Below, one piece after another: positions 21,041 through 32,779 of a stretch of 64,000 bases of DNA (positions are counted from its first letter, which is position 1; every line of letters starts with the position of its first letter). Source of the DNA: Cordilura impudica (lineage: Eukaryota; Arthropoda; Insecta; Diptera; Scathophagidae); contig OY821519.1 of NCBI GenBank assembly GCA_963682025.1, forward strand, positions 106,128,099 through 106,192,098. Direction: 5' to 3'. The notes under the pieces were generated by a model. That model was not told where the DNA came from, ran no database searches, and saw only the letters and a list, made by a program, of their open reading frames with translations. The translations under genes were made by a program, and so were the position numbers.

Positions 21041-22017
21041 CCCTGACCTATATGTACCACTATGTGGTCAGGGTATAATGACTTTGTGCTGATGTTTGTA
21101 AGTACCAAAAATATTTGACATAGACCCATCTTTTATTACACCGACCACTTTCTGAGTCTATTTCGCGATGTCCGTTTGTACGTCCGTCCGTCTGTGTGTC
21201 CATGTAAACCTTGTAATCAAAATCCAGGTGGAAATTATGAACACTAGCAGATTCCAGCCCCCGAAATTCGAGCGCGTATTCTAGGAAGTTTTATTTTGTT
21301 CATTAAATAAAGATCCTAAAATTATGCTAATCAATTATAGCCAATTCGCAAATCAACACAAAAAAACTCATTTTTATTACAAACACATTAACAAATTTCA
21401 TAAACACACTCAGAGCATTTTAGAATTTATTTATGTGTTAGTAGAAACTTTAAATGCAATTTAACTAAACAAAGGAAAAAATTTAAAAATCTGTAAATCT
21501 GAATATCGGCTAAAAAGAAATACTTTTCAAATAATATAGCTTGGTCAAAATCGGGATAAAACGGTAGAACAAAACATCAGTCACAAGAAATTGCCTAGCA
21601 TATTAATATTATAGATATGTTGATGAAATTTAGTATAGTCAATGTTCAAATTTAGTCCCTACCGACTTAAATTGCCACAATATCCAAATTATCATATAGA
21701 TCTAGCTCAAATTGAGTTTTTGCATTTTTATTGGATCCTTTCATGAGTTGCCCAAAAATCATAAAAAGTTGATTCCTGATCTTCACTTATATTGTTCAAA
21801 ATCACAAATTTGGTTGTTATATATTTTTTTTGCAAAAAGTAATTGATCTTACCAAATATGATCAGGATCGGTCCATTTTTCGAGTTACCACCCAAATGAA
21901 TGTAGCAATCGATATGAAGTTTTTCATATCTCAAAGCAACAATATTAATAACAATGCCACTCAAATTTGCTGTATGCTTATTTTGTACATATAATTAGTT
22001 GGGCCTAAGACGTCATC
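21041..22017 (-). repeat. ~780-bp dispersed repeat, split by LINE (left part)
   Basis: Minus-orientation copy running from the TATACCCTGACC...GTGGTCAGGGTATAATGACT end to GGGCCTAAGA at 22017. It resumes at 23669 as GAGATAGGGTCTC...TATAGGGTATCG, so a LINE landed within it, with AAGA visible at both junctions as a possible target duplication. A separate ~370-bp repeat (21246-21612) is also inserted in it. Confidence 0.8.
21246..21612 (+). repeat. ~370-bp repeat family, copy 1
   Basis: Starts CTAGCAGATTCCAGCCC and ends TATTAATATTATAGAT. A second copy lies at 25309-25690. No coding frame and no clear terminal inverted repeat; it could be a SINE-like or LINE-3'-end-derived element. The interrupted dispersed repeat continues on both sides. 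Confidence 0.7.
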
Positions 22018-23668
22018 CTTAGACGTGTTGACTGTTCTTAAGAATCTAAGAAGTATAAAAAGTTCACCTAATCCCGGTCCAGATGGTATTCCCAGCTGTA
22101 TCTTAAGAAATTGTGCTGAAATATTAGCTGCCCCGTTAACTCTTATATATAATAACTCTCTTAAATTCGGCTTCTTTCCAAAGTGTTGGAAAAATTCATT
22201 TATTATTCCGCACTACAAATCTGGTAACCGCAGTGATGCTACTAATTATAGAGCAATTGCAAAGCTTAATGCTATACCTAAACTTTTTGAGAAAATTATA
22301 ACTGATATATTATCACACGAAATGTCATCAATTCTATCACCAGCTCAACATGGCTTTTGCAAAGGACGGTCTACGACTACTAATCTAATGGAATTTACTT
22401 CCTATATAAACTCTGGATTCTGCAAAAATAAACAAACTGATGTTATATACACGGACTTTAGCAAAGCTTTTGATAAGGTTAGCCATGATCTACTGCTAGC
22501 GAAACTTGATGCTATTGGATTCTCCGGGAACTTCTTAAAATGGATTCGGTCGTACTTAAAACATCGTAAGCAATGTGTAATTTTCAATAACTCTAAATCG
22601 AAATATATAGATGTTACTTCCGGTGTCCCTAAAGGGAGTCACCTTGGACCTCTCCTATTTTTACTGTTTATTAATGATCTACCAAAGTCTATTCAATATA
22701 GCAATATTCTTATGTATGCCGACGATGTAAAAATCTACTCCACCATCATAAACAATGAAGACGGTATACGTCTCCAGTCTGACTTAAATAGCTTCTACAA
22801 ATGGTGCAATGTCAACTTAATGGAATTAAATCTAAAAAAATGTCAGTCTATGACCTTCTCTAGATTTTCGCCATCTTCGAACGACTATGTCATCCATGAC
22901 ACAAAATTAAACTCAGTTGAATCGTTCATAGATTTGAGAGTTCATTTTGATAAAAGACTAAGTTTTAATTCTCACGTAACAATGACTGTTAATAACGCAA
23001 ATGGTGTTTTATCTTCTATAAAGCGTTGGGCAAAGGAATTTAATGATCCTTATATAACAAAAAATCTATTCACGTCTTTGGTCAGGCCGATACTTGAATA
23101 CGCATCAGTAATCTGGGATCCACAGTACAATGTTTTCATCAAAAAACTTGAATCAGTTCAGAAACAATTCTTACTATTTTGTCTTCGATATCTTGAGTGG
23201 AATGCGGAATTGAGTCTTCCACCGTATCGCAGTCGTTTGGCTCTAATAAAGCTTCCAACTTTGAAAAGTAGAAGGATTATTTCTAATATAACATTCTTCC
23301 TCAATCTGGTTCATGGTAAAATTGATTCTGAATGCCTTCTCGGAAAAATTTGTATAAATGTCCCTAACAGACAACTTCGATCGTATGAGCCGGTTTACCT
23401 GAATTTCCACAGATCAAATTTCATTAATTTCGATCCATTCCGAAGAATTTGCACCGAAGTGAACAGACACTATGCTTTAATTGATTTATCCGATGATGTT
23501 GATGTTATTAAAAGAAGATTAACGACATATTTGAACTCTAATGATTATGTTTATAACTGTATTTAAAGTCAGTATTATTTTTATAAAATATTTTTGCAAA
23601 TATTGCTCAGCTGTTGCTTTATTGTAGCTGAATTAAATAAATAAATAAATAAATAAATAAAAAAAAAA
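22018..23668 (+). mobile_element. CR1/Jockey-like LINE, 5'-truncated
   Basis: LINE copy with open reverse transcriptase frame and an (AAAT)n tail at 23630-23660. It starts abruptly within the linker upstream of the reverse transcriptase. Inserted in a minus-orientation dispersed repeat. Relatives: 7000-9260/12996-13222 and, on the minus strand, 30381-31370. Confidence 0.88.
22025..23566 (+). CDS. LINE reverse transcriptase, partial open frame
   Basis: 513 codons, uninterrupted, of the reverse transcriptase of a CR1/Jockey-like LINE. The first codon is arbitrary because the element is 5'-truncated. Blocks in order: NPGPDGIPSCIL (about residues 16-27), DATNYRAIAKLNAIPKLFEK, QHGFCKGRSTTTNL, TDFSKAFDKVSHD (about 141-153, catalytic Asp), SGVPKGSHLGPLLFLLFIND (about 195-214; the usual Gln of GVPQG is Lys), LMYADDVKIY (about 225-234, catalytic YADD), NLKKCQSM, LVRPILEYASVIWDP and SVQKQFLLFCLR. 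The endonuclease is missing, so the copy is not autonomous, though its frame is preserved over the whole enzyme. Confidence 0.88.
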   Translation: MLTVLKNLRSIKSSPNPGPDGIPSCILRNCAEILAAPLTLIYNNSLKFGFFPKCWKNSFIIPHYKSGNRSDATNYRAIAKLNAIPKLFEKIITDILSHEMSSILSPAQHGFCKGRSTTTNLMEFTSYINSGFCKNKQTDVIYTDFSKAFDKVSHDLLLAKLDAIGFSGNFLKWIRSYLKHRKQCVIFNNSKSKYIDVTSGVPKGSHLGPLLFLLFINDLPKSIQYSNILMYADDVKIYSTIINNEDGIRLQSDLNSFYKWCNVNLMELNLKKCQSMTFSRFSPSSNDYVIHDTKLNSVESFIDLRVHFDKRLSFNSHVTMTVNNANGVLSSIKRWAKEFNDPYITKNLFTSLVRPILEYASVIWDPQYNVFIKKLESVQKQFLLFCLRYLEWNAELSLPPYRSRLALIKLPTLKSRRIISNITFFLNLVHGKIDSECLLGKICINVPNRQLRSYEPVYLNFHRSNFINFDPFRRICTEVNRHYALIDLSDDVDVIKRRLTTYLNSNDYVYNCI

Positions 23669-23735
23669 AAGAGATAGGGTCTCTATACGCATAGTATAGG
23701 GTATCGCATAATCGGTTGTTATATTGTTGAACTTG
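23669..23735 (-). repeat. ~780-bp dispersed repeat, split by LINE (right part)
   Basis: GAGATAGGGTCTCTATACGC through TATAGGGTATCGCATAATCGG completes the copy that starts at 21041. Confidence 0.7.
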
Positions 23736-25308
23736 ATATTATTGGATATGATATTGTTTGGATCTAGAGAAGCTCTAATTTTAATAACTTTAATCATTGA
23801 GTCGACAAATTGCATTTAAAATAGATCTGTATATTAAGATTTTGTAAAGTTTAGTAATGTTTATATGAAACAAGTTAACTCAATTGTTTCAATACCATAT
23901 TAATGCAGTTTTTTAACGTTAAAGTTCAATTGCCATAGTAATTTATAATTAGATGGTTTTTTTTGGGACCAGTATTTATTAAATTTTTTTTAATTTGTTG
24001 GCTTATTTCATAGAATGAAATAATTTTTGCCTGAAAATTTTCAATATTTTTTTATTATTATAATAGGCTTTCCATTGCTGGATCATGCGTAAACCAAAAA
24101 AATAAATGTGCTACACCCTAAAATTAAAAAAAAGGTATTCGTCTAATAAAATTTAAGAAAAACGCAAAATGCAATTTTTTTTTATCACTGTTTTTTTTAT
24201 TTTAATCTTTTAATTGCAAACACAAGTCCCTTATTTGCTAACCATTTTTTAAAGTAATATTTAAAAATTAAAAACTTATTAAGATAGATAATTCCAGCAC
24301 TAAAGAAATAATCTACTGCAGCACTAAGCCTGATTTAAGCCGCACTAATTGGCCCTCTGGACAAGCAAACTATAACCTAACATGGGCAGGATGCATTCCA
24401 CATTCATTAAGCAAATGCTACAAGTACAATGAAAATAATAACAACAAAAATTACACCAATCACACACAAGAAACAAAATTTAGAATTACAACTATAAGAA
24501 GAACAATATAGACGTTTCTTTTATAATTTTTGTTGAAATCCCCGGATCTATTCAAACGATTTCAATGATTTTGAACAGTAATTTGTTCAAGAAAACAGTG
24601 TATCATTTCCCTTAAAAATAATGAGCCCAACTGACATTCTGAGGGCTTAATCATAATTTCCACAGGAGGACAGATGGATTTAAGCCATTTGTTATATAGA
24701 TCAAGAATATGTTCTATGAGTTCCAGATTTTTTTTATAACTACTGCAAACAGAATGACAAAACTTATATAGTCCCTCTGTACACTGGTGTGAGGGGTATA
24801 AAATGGCATAGATGAATGGATGGACATCCCTTATATGGAGTACCCAGTTTGGTGCCTTTTCTATTCGATTTTTTTATATGACCCAACACCAGTTGCCCGG
24901 CCTTCTGCTCCTTGCAGGAGTAAAGGAACAAATATATATATAACACCAGTTGTAACGCCAAACTGTCACATTATTCTCAAAACTAAATTTTTCGAATCTG
25001 TGTATAGAAAATTGCCAGTAAATTTTTCCGATTTTCATAATTTTTTGGGGTTTTAGGCTCATGATCATATTCATTATCGTAATGTTTTGATCGAAACCAT
25101 ATTTGTTCACTATATTATAATTCTATGATAACAAAACATTTCCTCTATCATGGACAAATAATTACGGCATCTAAGTATGAATAGGAGTTAATTAAATTTT
25201 TTACGATAATATGAAATTTCGATTGATTTACATCACTATCGAGTGCTGCGAGTCGTCCCTCGGCAATGCTATTATACATTGGATAAAAAAACTTATAATT
25301 TTATATTT
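23736..25308. other. No gene recognised
   Basis: About 1.6 kb of AT-rich sequence. Short frames exist on both strands near 24764-25110 but overlap each other and show no family features. No repeat shared with the rest of the window was noticed. Confidence 0.5.
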
Positions 25309-25690
25309 ACTAGCAGATTCCAGCCCTCGAAATTCAAGTGCAAATTCTAGGAAATTTTATTTTTTCATTAAATAAAGACCCTAAAAGTATGCTAATCAAA
25401 TATAGTCAATTCACAAATCAATACAAAAAAAAGAACAAACTCATTTTTATTACAAACACATTAACAAATTTAATAAACACACACAGCATTGTATAATTTT
25501 ATGTATGTGTTAGTAGCAACTTTAAATGCAATTTACTCAAAATAAAGGAAAAATTTAAAAATTTGTAAATCTGCAAAGCGGCTAAAAAGAAATACCTTTC
25601 AAATAATATGCATTTGGTCAAAATCGGTATAAAATGGTAGAACAAAACATCAGTCTCAAGAAATCGCCTAGCCTATTAATATTATAGATG
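25309..25690 (+). repeat. ~370-bp repeat family, copy 2
   Basis: Same order of text as 21246-21612: CTAGCAGATTCCAGCCC start, TCATTTTTATTACAAACACA middle, CTATTAATATTATAGAT end. Differs by scattered substitutions and small indels. Confidence 0.7.
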
Positions 25691-25825
25691 TTTGCGAAAA
25701 TGCATATTTGGTACTGAAATATAAGATATCGGGCATTAAACAATTTTATTACAATCCCAGGAAAACATACATTTTGTAATTAAAAAATTTCTATGTGAAA
25801 CATAAATTTTTAAGGTTTAATTAAA

Positions 25826-28800
25826 AACAAGTAAGAAAATTATAGTCGGTCTAGACCGACTATACGATACCCTATACCATGAGTTTAGAAACCCTATCTC
25901 TTAGGCCCAACTAACTGGACATTGAAAATAAGCAAAAACCAAATTTGAGTGGGATTTTTATTAATTTTTTTGGCTGCAGATATGAAAAAGTTCATATCGG
26001 ATGCTATATCTATAAAGGGACTAGGTCCAAAAATGGACCGATCCTGATCATATTTGGTAAAGTCTCTTGTATTTTGCAAAAATATATACAAACAAAATTT
26101 GAGAAGAATCAGTGCAATATTTTTGTTTTTTAATAGATTTAAGTGAAGATCGGGAAGCACCTCTATATGGGGTCAAAGGGATCATTTTTGGACTACTCAT
26201 TAGTGGATGTAATGAACGCATACAAACCCAATTTGAGTAAGATCTATATGACAATTTGGATCTTATGAAAATTTATGTCGATTTCATATGGGTAATTTGT
26301 ATGGGGGCTAGCTCTGAACATGGACCGATTCTCACCAATTTCAACAGCGCTCATCCCATGGCCGATAAAAGCTTATATACCAAATTTCATCAAAATATAT
26401 TCATATTTGCGACCTGCAGTTTGATTACAAGCTTTACATGGACACACAGACGGACGGACGGACGGACATTGTTAAATTAACTCAGAAAGTGATTCTGATT
26501 CGATCGGTATAATTAAAGATGGGTCAAGGTCAAATATTTTTGGTTGTTACAAACAGCAGCACAAAGTCATTATACCCAAACCACATGGTGGTATAGGGTA
26601 TAAAAACTATGCTTAAAGTGAAACAACTAAAAAAGTTATGGTCGGTCTATACCGACTATACGATATACTATAACAGAAGTTTTGAAAAAAGACCTGTGCT
26701 ATAACTTTGAATACAGCTGAGCAAAAAATGTAAATACAAAAATAATACGAACATTAAATGCAATTATAACAAGTAAGAAAATTATAGTCGGTCTAGATCG
26801 ACTATACGGTACCCTATACCATGCGTTTAGAAACCCTATCTCTTAGGCCCAACTAACTGGACATTGAAAATAAGCAAAAACCAAATTTGAGTGGGATTTT
26901 TATTAATTTTTTTGGCTGCAGATATGAAAAAGTTCATATCGGATGCTATATCTATAAAGGGACTAGGTCCAAAAATGGACCGATCCTGATCATGTTTGGT
27001 AAAGTCTCTTGTATTTTGCAAAAATATGTACAAACAAAATTTGAGAAGAATCAGTGCAATATTTTTGTTTTTTAATAGATTTAAGTGAAGATCGGGAAGC
27101 ACCTCTATATGGGGTCAAAGGGATCATTTTTGGACTACTCATTAGTGGATGTAATGAACGCATACAAACCCAATTTGAGTAAGATCTATATGACAATTTG
27201 GATCTTATGAAAATTTATGTCGATTTCATATGGGTAATTTGTATGGGGGCTAGCTCTGAACATGGACCGATTCTCACCAATTTCAACAGCGCTCATCCCA
27301 TGGCCGATAAAAGCTTATATACCAAATTTCATCAAAATATATTCATATTTGCGACCTGCAGTTTGATTACAAGCTTTACATGGACACACAGACGGACGGA
27401 CGGACGGACATTGTTAAATTAACTCAGAAAGTGATTCTGATTCGATCGGTATAATTAAAGATGGGTCAAGGTCAAATATTTTTGGTTGTTACAAACAGCA
27501 GCACAAAGTCATTATACCCAAACCACATGGTGGTATAGGGTATAAAAACTATGCTTAAAGTGAAACAACTAAAAAAGTTATGGTCGGTCTATACCGACTA
27601 TACGATATACTATAACAGAAGTTTTGAAAAAAGACCTGTGCTATAACTTTGAATACAGCTGAGCAAAAAATGTAAATACAAAAATAATACGAACATTAAA
27701 TGCAATTATAACAAGTAAGAAAATTATAGTCGGTCTAGACCGACTATACGATACCCTATACCATGCGTTTAGAAACCCTATCTCTTAGGCCCAACTAACT
27801 GGACATTGAAAATAAGCAAAAACCAAATTTGAGTGGGATTTTTATTAATTTTTTTGGCTGCAGATATGAAAAAGTTCATATCGGATGCTATATCTATAAA
27901 GGGACTAGGTCCAAAAATGGACCGATCCTGATCATGTTTGGTAAAGTCTCTTGTATTTTGCAAAAATATGTACAAACAAAATTTGAGAAGAATCAGTGCA
28001 ATATTTTTGTTTTTTAATAGATTTAAGTGAAGATCGGGAAGCAGCTCTATATGGGGTCAAAGGATTCATTTTTGGACTACTCATTAGTGGATGTAATGAA
28101 CGCATACAAACCCAATTTGAGTAAGATCTATATGACAATTTGGATCTTATGAAAATTTATGTCGATTTCATATGGGTAATTTGTATGGGGGCTAGCTCTG
28201 AACATGGACCGATTCTCACCAATTTCAACAGCGCTCATCCCATGGCCGATAAAAGCTTATATACCAAATTTCATCAAAATATATTCATATTTGCGACCTG
28301 CAGTTTGATTACAAGCTTTACATGGACACACAGACGGACGGACGGACTGACATTGTTAAATTAACTCAGAAAGTGATTCTGATTCGATCGGTATAATTAA
28401 AGATGGGTCAAGGTCAAATATTTTTGGTTGTTACAAACAGCAGCACAAAGTCATTATACCCAAACCACATGGTGGTATAGGGTATAAAAACTATGCTTAA
28501 AGTGAAACAACTAAAAAAGTTATGGTCGGTCTATACCGACTATACGATATACTATAACAGAAGTTTTGAAAAAAGACCTGTGCTATAACTTTGAATACAG
28601 CTGAGCAAAAAATGTAAATACAAAAATAATACGAACATTAAATGCAATTATAACAAGTAAGAAAATTATAGTCGGTCTAGATCGACTATACGGTACCCTA
28701 TACCATGCGTTTAGAAACCCTATCTCTTAGGCCCAACTAACTGGACATTGAAAATAAGCAAAAACCAAATTTGAGTGGGATTTTTATTAATTTTTTTGGC

Positions 28801-30380
28801 TGCAGAGATGAAAAAGTTCATATCGGATGCTATATCTATAAAGGGACTAGGTCCAAAAATGGACCGATCCTGATCATGTTTGGTAAAGTCTCTTGTATTT
28901 TGCAAAAATATGTACAAACAAAATTTGAGAAGAATCAGTGCAATATTTTTGTTTTTTAATAGATTTAAGTGAAGATCGGGAAGCAGCTCTATATGGGGTC
29001 AAAGGATTCATTTTTGGACTACTCATTAGTGGATGTAATGAACGCATACAAACCCAATTTGAGTAAGATCTATATGACAATTTGGATCTTATGGCAATTT
29101 ATGTCGATTTCATATGGGTAATTTGTATGGGGGCTAGCTCTGAACATGGACCGATTCTCACCAATTTCAATACCGTTCATCACATAGCCGATAAAAGCTT
29201 ATATACCAAATTTCGTCAAAATATATTCATATTTGCGACCTGCAGTTTGATTACAAGCTTTACATGGACACACAGACGGACGGACGGACGGACGGACATT
29301 GTTAAATCAACTCAGAAAGTGATTCTGATTCGATCGGTATAATTAAAGATGGGTCTAGGTCAAATATTTTTGGTTGTTACAAACAGCAGCACAAAGTCAT
29401 TATACCCAAACCACATGGTGGTATAGGGTATAAAAACTATGCTTAAAGTGAAACAACTAAAAAAGTTATGGTCGGTCTATACCGACTATACGATATACTA
29501 TAACAGAAGTTTTGAAAAAAGACCTGTGCTATAACTTTGAATACAGCTGAGCAAAAAATGTAAATACAAAAATAATACGAACATTAAATGCAATTATAAC
29601 AAGTAAGAAAATTATAGTCGGTCTAGATCGACTATACGGTACCCTATACCATGCGTTTAGAAACCCTATCTCTTAGGCCCAACTAACTGGACATTGAAAA
29701 TAAGCAAAAACCAAATTTGAGTGGGATTTTTATTAATTTTTTTGGCTGCAGAGATGAAAAAGTTCATATCGGATGCTATATCTATAAAGGGACTAGGTCC
29801 AAAAATGGACCGATCCTGATCATGTTTGGTAAAGTCTCTTGTATTTTGCAAAAATATGTACAAACAAAATTTGAGAAGAATCAGTGCAATATTTTTGTTT
29901 TTTAATAGATTTAAGTGAAGATCGGGAAGCAGCTCTATATGGGGTCAAAGGATTCATTTTTGGACTACTCATTAGTGGATGTAATGAACGCATACAAACC
30001 CAATTTGAGTAAGATCTATATGACAATTTGGATCTTATGGCAATTTATGTCGATTTCATATGGGTAATTTGTATGGGGGCTAGCTCTGAACATGGACCGA
30101 TTCTCACCAATTTCAATACCGTTCATCACATGGCCGATAAAAGCTTACATACCAAATTTCGTCAAAATATATTCATATTTGCGACCTGCAGTTTGATTAC
30201 AAGCTTTACATGGACACACAGACGGACGGACGGACGGACGGACATTGTTAAATCAACTCAGAAAGTGATTCTGATTCGATCGGTATAATTAAAGATGGGT
30301 CTAGGTCAAATATTTTTGGTTGTTACAAACAGCAGCACAAAGTCATTATACCCAAACCACATAGTGGTATAGGGTATAAA
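25826..30380 (+). repeat. Tandem array of five ~780-bp repeat units (period 942 bp)
   Basis: CAAGTAAGAAAATTATAGTC occurs at 25828, 26770, 27712, 28654 and 29600: steps of 942, 942, 942 and 946 bp. Each unit has a ~780-bp core and a ~160-bp spacer; the fifth unit has only the core, ending GGTATAGGGTATAAA at 30380. Cores begin with a palindrome and ATACCCTATACCAT and end with GGTATAGGGTAT, so the ends are inverted relative to each other like those of a MITE. The 4-bp step change comes from one extra GGAC in a (GGAC)n run in units 4 and 5. Small open frames recur in every unit (for example 62 codons plus, 65-88 codons minus) but have no start context or family match and look like by-products. 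Confidence 0.92.
25841..25864. repeat. 24-bp perfect palindrome at repeat head
   Basis: TATAGTCGGTCT followed directly by its reverse complement. Units 2, 4 and 5 carry a variant with a one-base mismatch (AGATCGACTATA), while unit 3 keeps the perfect form. The spacer of each unit holds a related GGTCGGTCTATACCGAC. Confidence 0.85.
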
Positions 30381-31370
30381 CATAATCGTAAGAGTTCAAG
30401 TCGTTAGTCTTATTTTAATAACATCATAGTGTCCGTTCACTTTGGAGCAAATTTTTCAGAATGGATCGAAATTGATAAAATTTTATCTGTGAAAATTCAG
30501 GTAAACAGGTTCATAAAATCAAAGTTTTCTGTTAGGAATATTTATATATTTTTTCCGAAGAAGGCATTCAGAATCAATTTTACCATGATGATCCTTCTAC
30601 TTTTCAAAATTAAGGGTTTATTAGATCCAAACGACTGCATTCCACCGAAGATACGAAGAATTATTTCAGAACTGATTCAATTTTTTTGTACTGTGGATTC
30701 CATATTACTGATGCCATTTCAAGTATCGGCCTTACCAAAGACGTGAATATATCTTTTGCTGCATAGGGAACATTAAATTCATTTGCCCTACATTTTCTGA
30801 AACATTAAAAACCACTTACCTCATTAACAGTCATTGTTAAATCAGAATAATATCTTATTCTTTTATCGCAGTGAGCTCCCAAATCTATGAATGAGTCAAC
30901 TGTGTTTAGTTTTGTATCATGGATGACATAGTCGCTCGAAGCTGACGAATATATGATATTTTTTAAGATTTGATTCCATTAAGTAGACAATACACCGTTT
31001 GAAGAAGCTATTTACGTTGACTGGAGATGTATACTGTCTTCTTCGTTTATCAGGGTTGTGTAGATCTTTACATCGCCGGCATACATAAGGATACTACTAT
31101 ATTGGATATAGTTTGGGAAATTAATAAATAGCAAGAATAGGGACAATGGAAGTAACATCTATATACTTGGATTAAGAGTTATTAAAGATTACACATTGCT
31201 TACGATGTTTTAAGTATAAACGAATCCATTTTATGAAGTTGCCGGAGAATACAATAATATCACGCTTCGCTAGATATAGCTGACTATCAAAAGCTTTGCT
31301 AAAGTCTGTGTATATAGTATCAGTTTGTTTATTTTTGCAGAATCCAGAAATTATATTGTATATTATTTTG
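30381..31370 (-). pseudogene. CR1/Jockey-like LINE fragment, decayed
   Basis: Minus-strand text matches the 22025-23566 protein with many stops. Near 31350-31190: GFCKNKQTDTIYTDFSKAFD, then SGNFIKWIRLYLKHRKQCVI and SKYIDVTS. Near 31120-31060 a damaged catalytic region. Near 30600-30380: HGKIDSECLLRKKYINIPNR, VYLNFHRSN and the final residues before the stop. The 3' end of the LINE coincides with the edge of the tandem array at 30380, so one invaded or truncated the other. Confidence 0.8.
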
Positions 31371-31555
31371 ATATGAGCACTAGGTCGAAATTGGACCGAT
31401 CAAAACCATATTCAGTAAATTTGAGAAAAATGTGTGTTATGTTTTTAGTGTTTGATAGATTTCAGTGATAATCGGTACGTAGCTATATACGTGGACCATT
31501 TCTGAAAATGCTCATATAGTGTTAATGTTTTGGGGTACTAATTACTAATTATGAT
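31371..31555 (+). repeat. ~780-bp dispersed repeat, split (left part)
   Basis: GCACTAGGTCGAAATTGGACC, TTTGATAGATTTCAGTGATAA and ATATACGTGGACCATTT correspond to the middle of array units. The copy resumes at 36306 with TATATGACAGTCCGGATCTTA, matching the next block of the unit. Confidence 0.65.
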
Positions 31556-31991
31556 ATATATTTTGTGAGAACGGTTTGTTTGAAAAAAAATTTTTGGTCG
31601 AATTTTGAGGTGTGCGGGTCGGATTATTATGGCATTGGATTTAGAACTTTAGTGCACAAAATTTGAGCCAAATCGGATAAAGCTTTATGGACGCGCATTT
31701 TTCACGAAAATATTAATATTAATAATTGCGTTTCAATTAAATTAATTAATGAACCATAAGCTACAGTAAATTATCTTTCTAATAAAACAACAAAATCTGT
31801 TATCGGTGAAAAAAAACATCGAAGTTATATCAAGTTCCCCAGGCAACAAATGCGCCACAGACCACTTGATTAAGCAAATCGAGCTCACAATTTCAAAGAC
31901 ATTGAAATAATTTACAACAACAACATTTTTGCATTCTCCTCATCCCCAAATAATCATATGTAAAGTATTTTGCATCTCGCCTATTGTTATG

Positions 31992-32032
31992 CCACGAGTT
32001 ATTTTCAGAAAATACTTGAAACTAACTCGTGG
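31992..32032. repeat. Hairpin with 10-bp perfect stem
   Basis: CCACGAGTTA (31992-32001) pairs with TAACTCGTGG (32023-32032) around a 21-nt loop. It lies just inside the left inverted arm. Role unknown. Confidence 0.6.
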
Positions 32033-32442
32033 GGTTCTCGATTTTTTTTTCTTTTAATTAGTCCTTAAGTACTTATGGGTCAATATCAGTCTATTATAAA
32101 AAAACTAAAAATCTTAACTAAAATATAAGGTTAAAATAAAGGGTAAGTTCTAAATATTATTATGCTAAGCTTTTTGTGCCATTTGTTAAATATTTTTCTT
32201 TTTCTCATTTAACAGGTGGTACAAAATTATATGCAACAGTATTCGAAAAATGCTAATTTACAATCTCTACAAAAAGATAACGATTTATAAAGATTATTTA
32301 TTTTTTTAAATTAATTATTTTAATTTTTATCGACCTTTTTATATTTTGATTTTGTTAGATTTTTTTAGAATTTTCTAAATTGGGCTTCCAAGGTCTGGTA
32401 TTTTTTTAAAAATAAATAAAAGACTAGTTTATTTCATTTTCT

Positions 32443-32490
32443 CCAATCCTACGTTTCGTCGGTATTTTTCCGACCTCCTCAGGGATTATT
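32443..32490 (-). ncRNA. Candidate hammerhead ribozyme of Penelope-like element
   Basis: On the minus strand: CTGAGGA (32482-32476), a 5-bp stem II GTCGG/CCGAC with loop AAAAATA, then GAAAC and GTA as cleavage triplet (32454-32450). AATCC before the core pairs with GGATT after it (stem I, 5 bp). Stem III is reduced to AC/GT without a loop, the minimal form described for hammerheads in Penelope-like elements. One extra G precedes stem II. It lies 3' of the Penelope-type reverse transcriptase on the same strand. Confidence 0.65.
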
Positions 32491-32779
32491 TTTTTTGAAT
32501 CTGGCAACCATATAAATATATAAAGGAAAATAACGATAGTAATAACAAACAACCATAAATTTAACAATAAAATAATTACACTTACATATAGTCTTTTCGT
32601 CAATTTTACATTACTTTAAAATGTATTACACCGTTTTTATACAACATTTAACATACGATACAAACACAGAATTAATTAATAAAAATATATCAATGTAAAA
32701 TAATTAAAAATAAAATATCACAGTAATTATCCTATCGCCAATATCACAGTCGAAGTTAAACTAAATTATTGCTATTATG

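Noticed and set aside
25945..30288. Recurring small open frames in every array unit (about 62, 65-88 and 74-86 codons)
   Set aside because: They are identical because the DNA is duplicated, lie on both strands over each other, vary in length among copies, and show no family motif or start context. They are by-products of the repeat, not genes.
25826..30380. CRISPR-like reading of the regular array
   Set aside because: Units are 942 bp, not short repeats with unique spacers, and spacers are the same in each unit. The window is eukaryotic.
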